From assembly GCA_016169945.1 (NCBI GenBank), contig JADLSH010000387.1, forward strand, positions 1,674,001-1,738,000: a stretch of 64,000 nucleotides of DNA. Direction: 5' to 3'. Position numbers and translations under genes: made by a program. Of the stretch, positions 12,153-23,333 are shown one piece after another. Every line of letters begins with the position of its first letter. Position 1 is the first letter of the stretch. This stretch comes from Trachythela sp. YZ-2020 (lineage: Eukaryota > Cnidaria > Anthozoa > Malacalcyonacea > Clavulariidae). The notes under the pieces were generated by a model. That model was not told the origin of the DNA. It saw nothing but the letters and a program-made list of their open reading frames with translations, and searched no databases.

Positions 12153-13115
12153 TCATCCCCGAGCCGGCGCGAAGCGCCGTGCGAGGGTACTAATTCCGCT
12201 CGGATATTTACACCCGGGTATGTGAAAACATAGCGGAATCAAAAGTCGTCCGCCGCGATGCCATGGACGGTTCAGGATTTTCTACGTTATACGCATGCGC
12301 GAGTTCAGTTCGAGAGAAACATACGGATAAACATTTAAAAAAAGATTTACAGATAAAGATTTTGTTATGCATCAAAAATGACTTTTAATACTCGGGCTAT
12401 TGGAAAAACATACCGATAAATAGAGTCTTCAAAACAAGATAAACGAGAAGGAGTCGAATGGCTGAAAAAAGGACACTTTTGAAGTGTTTTGAACGGGTAA
12501 GTGTCTATTTTGCATATTTTAGTTTGTCAGTTTGTGGATTTGCAAAAGCGTATGTCATTCTGTGAGGTTATTATAATATCGATTAAACCTAAAAGGTATT
12601 TTAGCAAGTTTAAATTTGAATTTTGAAGAAACAACGTAATGCCAAAAGCTTTATTTAAAGATAAATTTAAAAAACAATTTATTGAAATTATTTTCTGAAA
12701 CTTTTTTTACCGTTTTTGTGAAATGTCTAAGGTTAAATTTTACAGCAACCAAAGCTAAAAGAGTACGTAATAACATATCTACAAAGTACAAATATTTATA
12801 TATATTACTATTTTATCATTTTGTACGAAAAGTAAAATAAAATGTGTGTTGCTATCACAGAGTAATCACATACAGAGGTGTCTCTTCGCGGAAAAACCGT
12901 AAGGTGTTTTTTACTGGCCGCCATGTTCTTAGCCAGTACCTGCACATGCGCAGTTTACGTATGCTGACGGCCTCTCTTTACTGGACTGGCTAATGTGATT
13001 ACTCTGTGTTGCTATGGTTACAATGATTGACTGAATACTTCATGTTACAATAAAATTTGGGAAGTATAATTCCTGAGTTCGAATAGGCGAGGGGATTCTG
13101 CATGAGTGTATTTAT
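12153..13115 (-). repeat. Repeat A, copy 2, inserted in the intron (inverted relative to 2434-3275)
   Basis: About 960 bp absent from the corresponding intron of the second gene copy near 50.84 kb, which defines it as an insertion. It matches 2434-3275 in reverse, from CCCCGAGCCGGCGCGAAGCGCC to GGCGAGGGGATTCTGCAT. It carries a nested 152-bp MITE (12856-13007). Coding potential not recognised. Confidence 0.75.
12856..13007 (+). mobile_element. 152-bp MITE with 8-bp target duplication GTTGCTAT
   Basis: Ends CACAGAGTAATCACAT and ATGTGATTACTCTGT are inverted repeats. GTTGCTAT flanks it on both sides (12848-12855 and 13008-13015). The same site without the element is visible in repeat A copy 1 near 2515-2535. 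An 8-bp duplication suggests a hAT-type driver. Confidence 0.75.
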
Positions 13116-13337
13116 AGTACAGTAGATCCATTAATCATTATCGTGTGCGTAAGAGGTTCGGGTTGAAATTTTTGGCTTTGTTGTGCGTTTGTTCTTTGAT
13201 GAATGTCCTTTCGCTAGTGTCATATTTTCTAGAATAGGCAAACTCCAAATTTTCGCTTTTGCCTTGAAGAAAACGTTTGCGTTAAGGGCCACTAGTTTAT
13301 CAGCTTATGATGTTTTAGTGCTGACCCACATTAAATA

Positions 13338-13403
13338 CAGATGTTCATTCATTCGTTCGTTCGTTCGTTCGTTCGTTCGTTCGTTCATTCATTCATTCAT
13401 TCA
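13338..13403 (+). repeat. Tetranucleotide microsatellite (TTCG/TTCA)n
   Basis: A run of ATTC, then about 8 GTTC/TTCG units, then ATTC units. The second gene copy has only about three ATTC units at 51098-51110, so the array expanded or contracted after duplication. Confidence 0.9.
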
Positions 13404-13590
13404 CCACCGTCGCCAGTCGAAGCCTTTGGTCTTTAAAAGCGGTTTCACTCCCTCGTGCGAGAGGCTGAAAAATCATTAAAAGCTAGCACGATTACCCATT
13501 AGTTCACTAGCATCACCTGTATAGTATACCGTGCACGAAATTTAGATTCTTATGGTGCATGTTTGATGTTTTAATGCTTTTTTTCTGTAG

Positions 13591-13683
13591 CGGTCTTCTT
13601 GTAATGTACACAAATATGAGCAAGAAAGTAAAGAATAATGGACAGACTAATTGGTTCAAGTATTATTTCCATCGATTTTGGAG
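13591..13683 (+). CDS. Acyltransferase gene, exon 7
   Basis: After TTTCTGTAG it encodes GLLVMYTNMSKKVKNNGQTN then WFKYYFHRFW; the split codon with exon 6 restores the VLSGLL motif of the family. Donor GTAAAT, phase 2. Copy at 51296-51388. Confidence 0.85.
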
Positions 13684-14149
13684 GTAAATACATACATAAA
13701 CATACGCATTTTTACTGTTCACTTTCCGGATTTCTCATTGGCAGATTGCGCCGCTAAATTCCAAAGCTGCAACCAGCTGAGGGGTGAATACTTCCATGTC
13801 GTATTTTCAGTGGATCAGTTGGAAATGATTGCACGCTGATCTATATAAATCACTGGAGCATAATCGTGAACTTGACCTCTATTATCCAAATCGAAATTAT
13901 TCTTAGATGTACATGAGAAACCATGAGTTTGCGCCACTGTGGATGGCAATTTGTGACACAGACTACGACGATGACTGCGGCGACGCAAATTTCGAAACCG
14001 TGGACAGTCGGACCCCTCCGAGATGGTCAGTCCCCTCTTTAGCTTGGCCCCAGACCTTGCGGTGCGGCTAACAACTGAGTAAATCCAGTGAACTATATAT
14101 ATCTAGAATATTCTAGATTTTGTTGGCACCTCACTCGATTGAATAACAA

Positions 14150-14314
14150 TTGGAGGGTTTTGTAGATGAAAAATTATTGAGTGTAAATTATATACATTTA
14201 TTAGACCTAACCAGGAACAGCTGCGAAAAATGCAACTACAGGTCCCTGGCAGGAATCGAACCTACGGCCTTGCGATTCCGGTGCAGCGCTCTAACCAACT
14301 GAGCTACAGAGTCC
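14150..14314 (-). repeat. tRNA-derived SINE
   Basis: Minus strand starts GGACTCTGTAGCTCAGTTGG with a perfect A box (TAGCTCAGTTGG) and carries the B box GGTTCGATTCC about 45 bases on, followed by a non-tRNA body (TTTTTCGCAGCTGTTCCTGG) and an A/T-rich tail. The anticodon loop lacks U33 and the acceptor stem does not pair well, so this is a SINE head and not a working tRNA gene. Confidence 0.7.
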
Positions 14315-14599
14315 AGTTGTCGAGTTCATTTATTCACTGAATAAATCACATTTCACATCACGTGTTTTCACGCGTGGTCACAATTTTCACAATATGGCCG
14401 ACAAAAATTTTCGCAAATATTTGCGGCTAAATAAAGGAATTGCACATTCGCACTATATAAGTAAATTCACCTTATAATTTATTGTCGTAAAGTTTTCAGC
14501 TGTTCGCAGTGGTCTAGCGGTACGCTAGAATTTGGTTGTGTTATTGACATTGAGTGAAACCACAATCACTCAGTTAGTTCGCTGGATTCGCTTAGTTTT

Positions 14600-14961
14600 A
14601 AGGATATACCAACATTTGTTAAAAATGAGATAAAGCAGATGTTTGCTAGTGGTTTGTTACCAGGTGCAGCACACCGACAACTTAGGAGTGAGTGCAAAGA
14701 TGACCTGGAGTATCATCAGAGACTTGCGGATCGAGCAGAGGTTCCTAGTCGGAGGAAGGATTTCAATGACATTTATTCAGAGTAAGAAGGAACGGGTCGG
14801 GACTGGCAGTATGTCTGCCATGTTTTCTGCTCTTGAGGAAAGAATTGCATGTCTTCAACAGAAAAATCAAGAGTACACAATAAAGTACCAGAAATTTTAT
14901 GACGAGAGTAACCAGCCATTTATTCTGGCCGTTATAACCCCATTGATGAAACGAGTTCAAT
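14600..14961 (+). pseudogene. N-terminal fragment of a MULE-like transposase
   Basis: One frame gives FVKNEIKQMFASGLLPGAAH and LADRAEVPSRRKDFND; after a frame break near 14773 another gives SMSAMFSALEERIACLQQKN and PFILAVITPLMKRVQ. This order (P.....I....G..PG, LADR..., ITPLMKRV) matches the region just before the DDE core of metazoan Mutator-like transposases. The catalytic core is missing. Confidence 0.45.
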
Positions 14962-15186
14962 AATTCTGTTTAGAAGTCAACATCCATTACTCACTTTTGT
15001 AGTTTTGTATATTTTATTGACTGACTATCCCATGTCGGTGGCAGTGTCGACCGGCATTCTTCTTCAGATCCTTCTCTTTTATATAGTTTGAAAACAAGCA
15101 GTAAATTTCTCACTTTTAGTCAGTTTAAAAACACGATGAACGTACCGAAGATACAACTTGGAAAACCAAACAAAATTAGGCAATAG

Positions 15187-15648
15187 ACCCATTGCACTGA
15201 CGTCACAAATCCTCAAAGTGTCCTCTAGATGCCCCCTAAATAAAAAATAATAATACTAAAAAGTATTATTGTATTAAATAAAAAAAAATAATGCTAAAAA
15301 GTATTAAAGTTTTACCAAATTTGCACTGTTTACAAAATTTATATATGCATAGATAATTAGTAAATTTGTCCTCCAGTTGCATACGTCACTGGCGATGTGA
15401 CGTATAGACCCATTGCACTGACGTCACAAATCCTCAAAGTGTCCTCCAGATGGCCCCTAAATAAAAAAATAATAATACTAAAAAGTATTATTGTATTAAA
15501 TAAAAAAAAATAATACTAAAAAGTATTAAAGTTTTACCAAATTTGCTCTGTTTACAAAATTTATATTTAATATGCATAGATAATTGCGAATTTGTCCTCC
15601 AGTTGCATACGTCACTGGCGATGTGACGTCATGTGCAATGGGTCTTAT
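15187..15648 (+). mobile_element. Tandem dimer of a short MITE
   Basis: Two head-to-tail units (about 15187-15405 and 15406-15648), each starting TAGACCCATTGCACTGACGT and containing ATAAAAAATAATAATACTAA and a CATACGTCACTGGCGATGTG end. The far end TGACGTCATGTGCAATGGGT is the inverse of the start, so the dimer is bounded by inverted repeats. The internal junction has lost the CATGTGCAATGGGTC tail of the first unit. Confidence 0.7.
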
Positions 15649-16039
15649 CTTGAGAGAAAATATTCTTAAAATTGTTATGAAATGTGTGCAAGGTCAAGGA
15701 ACAGAACATTTAATGTATTCTACAGGAAAAAGTATACTCTACTCATATACTAAACAGTTTCTGCCTCTGCTGTTGTCTTCGCATAAACAAAGATCGTGAA
15801 ATGCTAGCTAGTGAATAAAATATAAACACCACACGTACTTCACGTACTATGAAAATGTACAACAAAATCATACAAGTCTGACTATATTAATACTAGTGTC
15901 GACCACTGATCTGAATAAAATTTATCGCAAGTTAATTCAAGATATGGATGGATTTTATACAAGTTAAATTATAAAGTTCACAAAAGCTCAGCAACAGCTG
16001 ACGTCGAGGTAAGAAATTTCAGGAAAATCCGGGGTTTTT

Positions 16040-16205
16040 CGGCTAAATTTAAGCTTATCCGATGGATAGCTATCCACCCTGCTATCCGTGCTTCGTACAA
16101 CGCATTTCTATCCAACGGATAACTATCCATCGGACAGAAGATTTATCCATCGGATAGGACTTATCTATCCACCGGATAACTTATCCACCTTTGATACAAC
16201 CGATT
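16040..16205 (+). repeat. MITE-like cluster of GGATA/TATCC repeats
   Basis: Multiple direct and inverted copies of TATCCATCGGATA-like words (for example near 16055, 16115, 16143, 16165) and a GGTGGATAAGTTATCCGGTG-like right end read on the minus strand. No ORF. Probably a degenerate non-autonomous element. Confidence 0.5.
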
Positions 16206-16277
16206 AAAGCATGATGTACGGACATAGGTGGAATTCAGGGCGCCTATATATAAGTATTCGTTAATTTTGTTTGCTCA

Positions 16278-16850
16278 TGTGCGAGATTTACGACAACAAG
16301 ATGGCGGCAACAAAATAGAGTAGATTAAAAAGTCTCTTTGCGAGTGTTCTGAATAAAAAATAGTGGAATTAATGATTACTTTGAATATCGTTTTACATCT
16401 GCCAAATTTAAGCACGTGCCTAATATTTTTTTACAATATTAGTAAAAGGACATTCAAAAATTCTTAAAGATGCGGTATAGTCCGTTCAAATCTGTCAGCT
16501 TTGTTTTCATTTTTGTAATGAACTTTATGGACGAATTGGTGAAAGCTATATGTATTTTCATGCTTCCGTAGAATAAAATAAATAGTCAAGGTAGTATGGT
16601 AATCTATGATGGTAAGACTTTGCAAGAACACAGAACTTAGTTAACTGTTTGTGTCACGATCGAGCTGAAGACTCCAATGTACGCATGCGCAGAACGGACT
16701 GTACCGCATCTTTTGTGTATGATGTACAACGATATCCAAAATAATCATTCATTTTGACTATTTTTAGTTCAAGACACTTGCAAAAAGACCTTTTAATCTA
16801 GTCTACTTTACTGCCCCCATGTTTGTTTTCGTAAATCTCGCACTTGCGCA
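16278..16850 (+). mobile_element. Foldback element with a nested inverted-repeat insert
   Basis: Outer arms: TGCGAGATTTACGACAACAA at 16278 pairs imperfectly with the reverse of TTTTCGTAAATCTCGCA near 16830, and ATGATTACTTTGAATATCGT pairs near 16730-16750. Inside, GATGCGGTATAGTCCGTTC (16470) pairs with GAACGGACTGTACCGCATC (16693). This makes an element within an element. A partial third copy of the outer arm follows at 16860-16945. Confidence 0.6.
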
Positions 16851-17299
16851 GCACAACCTATGTTTTGATGTACGATGATATCCAAAATAACCATTCATTT
16901 CATTTGTTGTACAGGAGTCTTACAAAGAGACTTGTTAATTTAGTCCACCAGTGTTGCTGTCAAAAATTGCTAATAGGTTTGATTGAAAGGAAACCGTCTG
17001 ACAAGTCAGGTTCGGTCGTTCGGATGGGTTAGAAACTGTCCAAAGGGCTGGGTGAGTTAGAAAGGAAATAAAGGTTAAAGCACGAGGGAGAGGTTTTTAT
17101 TTAACTGTGCAGCAGCCTATTCTTTTGTTTTTCGGAGGTTTCTACATTAGAAATTCAAGCTAATACATAGTTTGTTTTTGAAAAAGAGCAATTAGGGATT
17201 TGAAAATTTAATTGTGTTATTACGATTTTTAAATCAATTATTTTTAACTGTTGTGTGCATGAATGAATTCACACAAATTGCTTTGCATTTTGCATTCGC

Positions 17300-18093
17300 A
17301 AATTGCTTTGAAGTACGATGATCAGGGCAAGAAATATCTTGAATACAGCGAGGATGTTAGTAAAACCAACTCCGGTGGGCTTAAAGAAAGAAAAACTAAA
17401 CCGAAAGTTACTCGGGCATATGAAAATACTGATTCGACGAGATGCATAGTGCGTTTATACGAAAAATATTGTAGCCTTTGGTAAGAGCTTGTTTTGTTTG
17501 ATTGTACTATAGAGTTTTTTATCGTTTTGATGTAATTAAGACCGCTTGTCAATGTGTAATGTATGAATTTTCTCGTTATAGTCCAAAAGAAAGAAATAAC
17601 GACGCGTTCTACCTCACCCCGTTGAAAAAACCCAAGCCTGACTGTTGGTATTGTGGTGTTCCGTTGGGCCATAATAAGTTATCAAGTACGGTAAAGCGAC
17701 TTTGTGACGCTGGAGGAATTACTGGTTTTAAAACAAACCACAGTTTACGGGCTACAGCGGCAACAAGATTATACGACGCAAAAGTTGACGAACAACTAAT
17801 ATGTGAAAAAACAGGTTAGTCAGTTTTGACGAATCATTCGGATGCTGATTAATATTTTGGAAATTTTTGAGACTTATACTTCGTCTTTTATTGAAGGACA
17901 TCGAAGTTTGGCTGTACGAGCATACAAAAGAACAAGCAAAGAACTTGAGGAGAGCGTTTCGTCCGTATTGTACGGACATTCAACACCGTCAAAAAAGATG
18001 GCAGTTCAAGTAAAGGAGATCAAACCTGAAGAAGCTGTTAAAGAGGAGGAAACGAAGTTGCATGAAGATATGAGTACCAAAAGATATGAGTAA
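17300..18093 (+). pseudogene. Crypton-like tyrosine recombinase, C-terminal three exons (partial)
   Basis: Three exons (about 17300-17480, 17582-17814, 17897-18093) with GT-AG junctions and matching phases encode YLEYSEDVSKTNSGGLKERK and CIVRLYEKYCSL, then FYLTPLKKP, GHNKLSSTVKRLCDAGGI, TNHSLRATAATRLYDAKVDE, and TGHRSLAVRAYKRTS. The catalytic set of Crypton/ZMYM-KCTD1-type recombinases is visible: the HSLR box, the second-box His in GHRS, and the Tyr of VRAYKR. No stop or frameshift lies within these exons; TAA at 18091-18093 follows a Glu/Lys-rich tail. The N-terminal half of the domain is not found upstream, so the copy looks 5'-truncated. It could be part of a spliced gene inside the acyltransferase intron. 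Confidence 0.65.
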
Positions 18094-18288
18094 CAGATAA
18101 GAAAACAACTCCTGATAATATTACTATTAACTTTAACCTGTCGTGACAAACTTGATTTTTACTTTGTGCGTAGAATAGTTGTATGTATTTGATTGAAGTT
18201 TTGTGTATGCTTGGGCGGGTGATTTTGTTTGAGATACTTAATTTAAATGCGTTTTGTTAATTATGCTAATTTTTAACGTAAAGTTATC

Positions 18289-18348
18289 CCAGGTTATTAT
18301 TTTTCGGTAATAACCTGGTACTAGGTTATTATTTTTCCGTAATAACCT
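18289..18348 (+). repeat. Pair of GGTTATTA palindromes
   Basis: CCAGGTTATTA...TAATAACCTGG forms an 11-bp stem (18289-18318), immediately followed by a second AGGTTATT...AATAACCT hairpin (18323-18348). A third half, GGTTATTACGGA, follows at about 18390. Confidence 0.6.
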
Positions 18349-18599
18349 TCAACACCGCATTTCCCCGGGAGAAATCAAATAAAATTGGAGGTTATTACGG
18401 AGAAGTTAAAAACCGACGAAAAACAAAAGAATAGGGTGTGGCAAGTTTGTAATGGTCTTTTGATCATGCATGGTCTAAAGTTTGGGTTACGCCAAACAGA
18501 ATTGAAACAACCGAAATTATTGTTACAGTTGAAGAAAGGATCTTTTAGCTGGAAGAATAACAGCTAACGGTAGCAGCATTTCGAGACGTACCAAAACAC

Positions 18600-18745
18600 T
18601 TCCGATAAAAATTGACTCGAGTGTTTTCAAAGCTTTAGTTGCTCTAAGGCAATCGTGTTTGTTCACACGAGGAGAAATTGGAGGGACTGATGTTTATCGC
18701 AATCCCACGCACACAGACAAATATTTGTCTCATAAGCCATGAAAA
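18600..18745 (+). pseudogene. Possible Penelope-like RT fragment
   Basis: Encodes GGTDVYRNPTHTDKYLSHKP, resembling the VYRKPTHTD.YL motif of Penelope-like and related RTs. Only about 40 residues are readable and flanks carry stops. Confidence 0.3.
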
Positions 18746-19375
18746 TCCGTTCCAAGAAAGATCAAAGGAAACTTCAAAAGACTGAATCACTACCATTAAA
18801 TAGTCTTGGACTCCATGGCTATGAATATGTACTCGACGTCTTAACGGAAAACAACTGGCTACAAAGATTTTCTCAACGATTGTCTAAAACCCGGGGACGT
18901 TTTCTCTACCTCTGATAAGGATTATGCGGTAGTTTTATACATTGAAGTTATTTGTTGCATTACGGAACCAATCAAGTGGATTCTAAGGATAATTGTAATC
19001 TTAAGGTCGCCTTAAAACCCCCTTTGACGTTGGAGCATATTTTTTGTAAAGCGGAAACATCCTGTTTCTATCAAACAGAAAACACGTTGGACCTTTGGAA
19101 ACTTAGCCCCTTGACCATTTCAGGGATCCTTATTAGTGATGATGCACCCTGCCTCGGTCGAAGGTCACGCCCTGCTTCAGGACCAGTACCCGTTTGAAAC
19201 CTTCCCCCCCCCCCTTACCAGATCAAGCGGGAGCCATCCATGATTCATTAACCTAAAGCAGGGTAGTGAGCGAAAACATGGGAACTAACAAATCGACACG
19301 CAATTGTCATTGAATAATTATAACACAGTAGAGTATCAAACGACCTTAATAAGGATAACGTATTTTGTATTTCAG

Positions 19376-19535
19376 ACTGACGCCGACCTTAATGTTTTGT
19401 ATATTACTTGTTGCAAAGTTGAGACCATTCGTTGGTGCTGGTCCACTCTGGTTTATGGAAGCTGACACCTCAGCATGTTCAGAAAATTGGTGGACAAATT
19501 TATTGTATCTGAATAATTTCATTCACACAAGAAAG
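19376..19535 (+). CDS. Acyltransferase gene, exon 8
   Basis: After TTGTATTTCAG it encodes LTPTLMFCILLVAKLRPFVG, then CSENWWTNLLYLNNFIHTRK. R-L-T-P (the R codon is split with exon 7) and W.NLLYINNF are family signatures. The preceding intron is 5.7 kb. Not present in the second gene copy. Confidence 0.9.
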
Positions 19536-20290
19536 GTATAAGACGTATACAAATCTATGACGCAATGTATGGAATATAGATACATGTTCTTTGACACGTT
19601 TAATTTAAAGTCCTGAGTGTATCCTTCACAATAATTGTGTTAATGATGTTTTTTAATATACCGAGATTAAAGTAATATTTGAATGAATGAAACATTATTT
19701 AATGAGGGCGGCAAGTAACACAAGTCAGGTGATAAACTTGTGGCCCTGCTCAACCGAAACTGCTAACTAATATACTTGGACCTCATGCATTTCAATATAT
19801 CACCTGGCATATTGCTTATATTCATTATAAAGCATGCCAGAAAGGCCAGAATCTGAAAGCGAGTGCATGTGGTAGGTCATACCAAATTATAATTGATTGA
19901 ATACATTAAAATTTATAGGGCTGGCGTATTTTTAAAGATTGTAATGTTATATAACCATCAGGACCCCATAAAATATTTCCCATTTGCGGAAAATGCCAAT
20001 TAAAGCACTGATATTCTTTCCAAAACCATTGCTACAATATTGCTGAGTGCTCTTGAAAGATATGACCTGACCATCTCTTGCGTCATGAACTACGGTCCTT
20101 GGTTGAAGAATTTTGAGTTATAAGTGTTAATTCATCTGTTCTATTTCAGGTTTGGAAAATTACTATTTTGAGGTGTGATTTTGAGCCACAAAAGACTCCT
20201 CTCAAAGCTACTTCAATTTTGGAATGTAGTATCGTTACAAATGGTAGAACAAAATATTTACCGCATTTCTTTTTACATTTCCCTCTATAG

Positions 20291-20373
20291 ATGTGCATGG
20301 ATCACACGTGGTACTTGGCAGCTGATATGCAATTTTTTGTGATATCTCCGATTTTCTTTCTTGTTGCATACAG
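20291..20373 (+). CDS. Acyltransferase gene, exon 9
   Basis: Encodes MCMDHTWYLAADMQFFVISP then IFFLVAY; C..HTWYLA.DMQF is one of the strongest signatures of NRF-6-like proteins and opens a membrane segment. Confidence 0.9.
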
Positions 20374-21533
20374 GTACATTCAAACTCCTACCCCAACCCC
20401 ATAAGTATATATATATTTACGTCCTAGCAGTTCATCTGGCCAAGAAAGAAAGTATGAAGGTAACACTCACAAGAGTGTCTTCATCTTGCTAGGTAGTGAC
20501 GTTATTCCTCGATTTTATAAGGAGACATGTTGTGACTTTGGATGATCCTAGGTCTGATGAAGACATTAGAATGGAGTGTATAGAAACGTTTAGTGGTGAA
20601 TGTAATTTCTTCGGGGCCGAGAATGCATTCATGAGTTACTTAAACGAGAGTAGTCAGCGAAAATATCCCTGATACGCTACGTGGTTGCAAGTCGTATTAT
20701 AACGCACAAACATATTATATTTTATAACATATTTCAAATTCTGTAAACAAAGACGAGAAGGAGCCAAACGTACTATCATGGAGTTGCTGCATTATAAGTA
20801 TTATACATTATATCTTAACTTGTTTCTTATTAGCTAGGATTATAACGCAACCTTCTCGCTGTACCACAGTGATTAATTTAAGATCGTTTTTACCGGTATA
20901 CGAAATAAACTCTGACGTTTCAATTAATATTGTTAATAGTCATCTTTTAGAAATCGCCAAAATGACTATGAAATAAAATTTCGCTATTCCACTAAAACCT
21001 TGCATGCATGCATATTAACCGACCGTGCATTTCTACCAATTGAGATGTTTCGGCGTCGGTCTTTCTACTGGTAGCGTTTATGTCTTCATTTTGTTACTTT
21101 AAGCACTTTATTACAGTCTCCGCATCAAATTAGTTGTCCAAAAATAGTTGGTCAATTTATAAAGGAGATATCATATGTACACCCGAAGCGAGGAAACCCA
21201 TGCAAGGGAAGTATCATGATCACTCGGGTTATATTTCGTCGATAGGGTCAATATATAATATATTATACCGGATATCTTAATGAAAACCTTCCGAAAGCAA
21301 TGCTTAGCACATTTCTGCAGGCTAGAATTTGTATACTCTCTTCGAATTTAGACCATTTAATCAACTTCTTTTAACACAGCATGAAAGACCCAGCATATTA
21401 CCAGACACATTGTACAGCATGCTGCTAGCTTTGCGCAGATATTTGGTCATTTCATCTTAAAAGCTTTCAAAAGCAACACACATATTGCAAATTGTGGTAC
21501 TACATGGAGTCTTGCGTGTAGCGTCGTGTGGCC

Positions 21534-21776
21534 AAAAAGTCTTGGGACACCTGATATTTTCAGAGGAAACTTTTCAAGACAAGGTCTCCTCTCCCCTTTC
21601 CCACCCCTATTCAATGTTGACTGCATGTTTTCAAATTTTCATTTGGCAACGTTTGTAAGTCAACCATGAGTGGAGGGAGGGAGGCATTTAGAAATGTGAA
21701 TAATTTCTCATTATATAATTATTTTTGTGTAAAAACTATTACAACGCGATAGAATGCTGTGGTGTCCCAGGATTGT
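21534..21776 (+). mobile_element. Possible MITE with TCTTGGGACACC ends
   Basis: AGTCTTGGGACACCTGA near 21538 and GTGGTGTCCCAGGA near 21761 are inverted. No clear target duplication. It lies in the intron before exon 10. Confidence 0.35.
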
Positions 21777-21900
21777 AGTTTTAAAATCTGGGGTGGAATA
21801 GTAGGTACAATCTCCTCGTCACATGGTATAAATTCAGTTTTCTCATTCGACAATTTGAATAAGAGGTATAATAATATTGACAGAAATTATATTTTTGTAG

Positions 21901-22032
21901 ATACAGATTTCGTCCTCTACTTTGTGTTGTTGGTGTAACTATTCTAGCCAGTGTAATTACGACAGCCTGTATTGTCGCCAACAATGGTACTTCGCCTCAG
22001 GCGATCATGTATGCATTTGCAAGGGTGAATAC
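21901..22032 (+). CDS. Acyltransferase gene, exon 10
   Basis: After TTTTTGTAG it encodes YRFRPLLCVVGVTILASVIT and a second half ending SPQAIMYAFARVN. One hydrophobic membrane span. Donor GTAAGT in phase 2. Confidence 0.85.
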
Positions 22033-22344
22033 GTAAGTTTCCTGATGAATTCGTTAAGTTTTTGCAAATTTGCAATATTTTTTCTGTCTGTTTCTTCACA
22101 TTCGCACCGTTTTACGCCAATTTTAGCATGTCTTCAATGCCTTAAAAGGTAAGAGCAGGTTGAAAAAAGCAAATTAACGTTCATCTTTTAGCATGGTGTT
22201 TTTTCCTTTTATTTCTTATTGATTGTAAGATTGTCACGTTTATCGGTCAATTTTCTCTGCAACGTTTTGCTTTGCATTGTCATCGTTAAATTAGTCCTGG
22301 ATAACCTCGCCTTAACATTAATTTTGGTTAAACAGTTTTTTTAG

Positions 22345-22492
22345 AAATGACATAGATGAAGCTTTGCAAGTCGATGAAACATTCTATGATGTTTACATTA
22401 AACCATACTGCAGAATTCCACCTTATGTGATGGGAATGGTTCTTGGTTATGTTCTTTATGAACATTTCTCAAAGGAGTTTAAACTGCCACTG
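22345..22492 (+). CDS. Acyltransferase gene, exon 11
   Basis: Encodes FYDVYIKPYCRIPPYVMGMV then LGYVLYEH; the Y.KPY.R.PPY..G...GY pattern is the conserved late loop/membrane motif of the acyltransferase-3 domain. Phase 0 end before GTATGA. Confidence 0.9.
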
Positions 22493-23163
22493 GTATGAAT
22501 ATATTGGCGCTGTTTTTTAACTCCATGCATGCAGTTTCGCGCAATCATAAAAGCCAGACCTTACAACCGTTAATTAGGATAACCATGGAAGGTTTTCATC
22601 TTATATTCTGTACCATTTCGCATACTGCTAACTCCCTCTTAACTGTGTTTGAATTATTTAATCCCAATAATTACGTACTGTGTTATGGATCAGAGTCACT
22701 AGCTCTGGACCTCTGACTGCTTTTAATTCTCTTGGTGAGAGTCACACCGAGTCGTATATAGTCCAAATCAGTCTCCTGTAGTTGGCTGAGGGTGGTGGTA
22801 TGCAGGTCAGGCCCATGCAACGTCATCAAATCTATCGCACATTACGGCGAATAGCCACGTTTCGTAAATATATGTTTTAATACGAATTTGAATATGATTT
22901 TTATACCATCAACTGGAGTGGAAGTTTAGGAGAAGTGGGAGACGGTGAAGGACCTATTACAGTGTTACATTGTTATAGGGGTTTTGTTGCGAAGTAATTT
23001 TCACTTTGTGCATATATAGAAGCATATGGGGGCCAGGGGAAAAAATAACTTTGGGGCCCTAGCTATTTGCATTGTCAAAGATCTTTGGGGTTATGTATGT
23101 GCTTGTTTAGAAAACTGATGTCTATACCCTTAAATTTCTGTATTACGTCCTGTAGTCATTTAA

Positions 23164-23333
23164 CATTTTAAATAACGTTCTCAATCTGCATTCAGTACTA
23201 AACAATTTTAGGGGTTTGGGCTTTTTGGCTCAGAATGACAAATGAATCATTTTAAATAGCGTTCTCAATCTGCATTCAGTAGTAAACAATTTTAGGGGGT
23301 CCGAGGGTTTTGGCTCTCAGGAATGACAAATTC
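23164..23333 (+). repeat. Two-copy tandem repeat, about 85 bp
   Basis: CGTTCTCAATCTGCATTCAG followed by TA.TAAACAATTTTAGGGG and GGCTTTTTGGCTC/GGTTTTGGCTCTC recurs head-to-tail (about 23164-23246 and 23247-23333), inside the intron between exons 11 and 12, amid G-rich and C-rich runs (23025-23435). Confidence 0.6.

Larger units (their letters stand above)
7478..14020 (+). repeat. Segmental duplication, copy 1 (matches 46273-51770)
   Basis: Exons and introns of the acyltransferase gene from about 7478 to about 14020 recur in order and orientation at 46.27-51.77 kb with a few percent mismatch, including intronic sequence. Differences: copy 2 lacks the 7698-7849 exon region. Copy 1 has a roughly 960-bp insertion (12153-13115) and an expanded TTCG/TTCA microsatellite. 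Local rearrangement is visible near 46.4-46.75 kb. Homology stops within the large intron, so downstream exons are not duplicated. Confidence 0.85.

Noticed and set aside
13183..13479. ORF with Phe-Val-Arg-Ser repeats
   Set aside because: Produced by the TTCG/TTCA microsatellite in an intron; not conserved in the second gene copy.
14240..14314. A working tRNA gene on the minus strand
   Set aside because: A and B boxes are good, but U33 is missing, acceptor pairing is poor, and it continues into a SINE body.
20380..20660. Additional acyltransferase exon after exon 9
   Set aside because: Phases of exons 9 and 10 already match directly, and this stretch has no family-like sequence.
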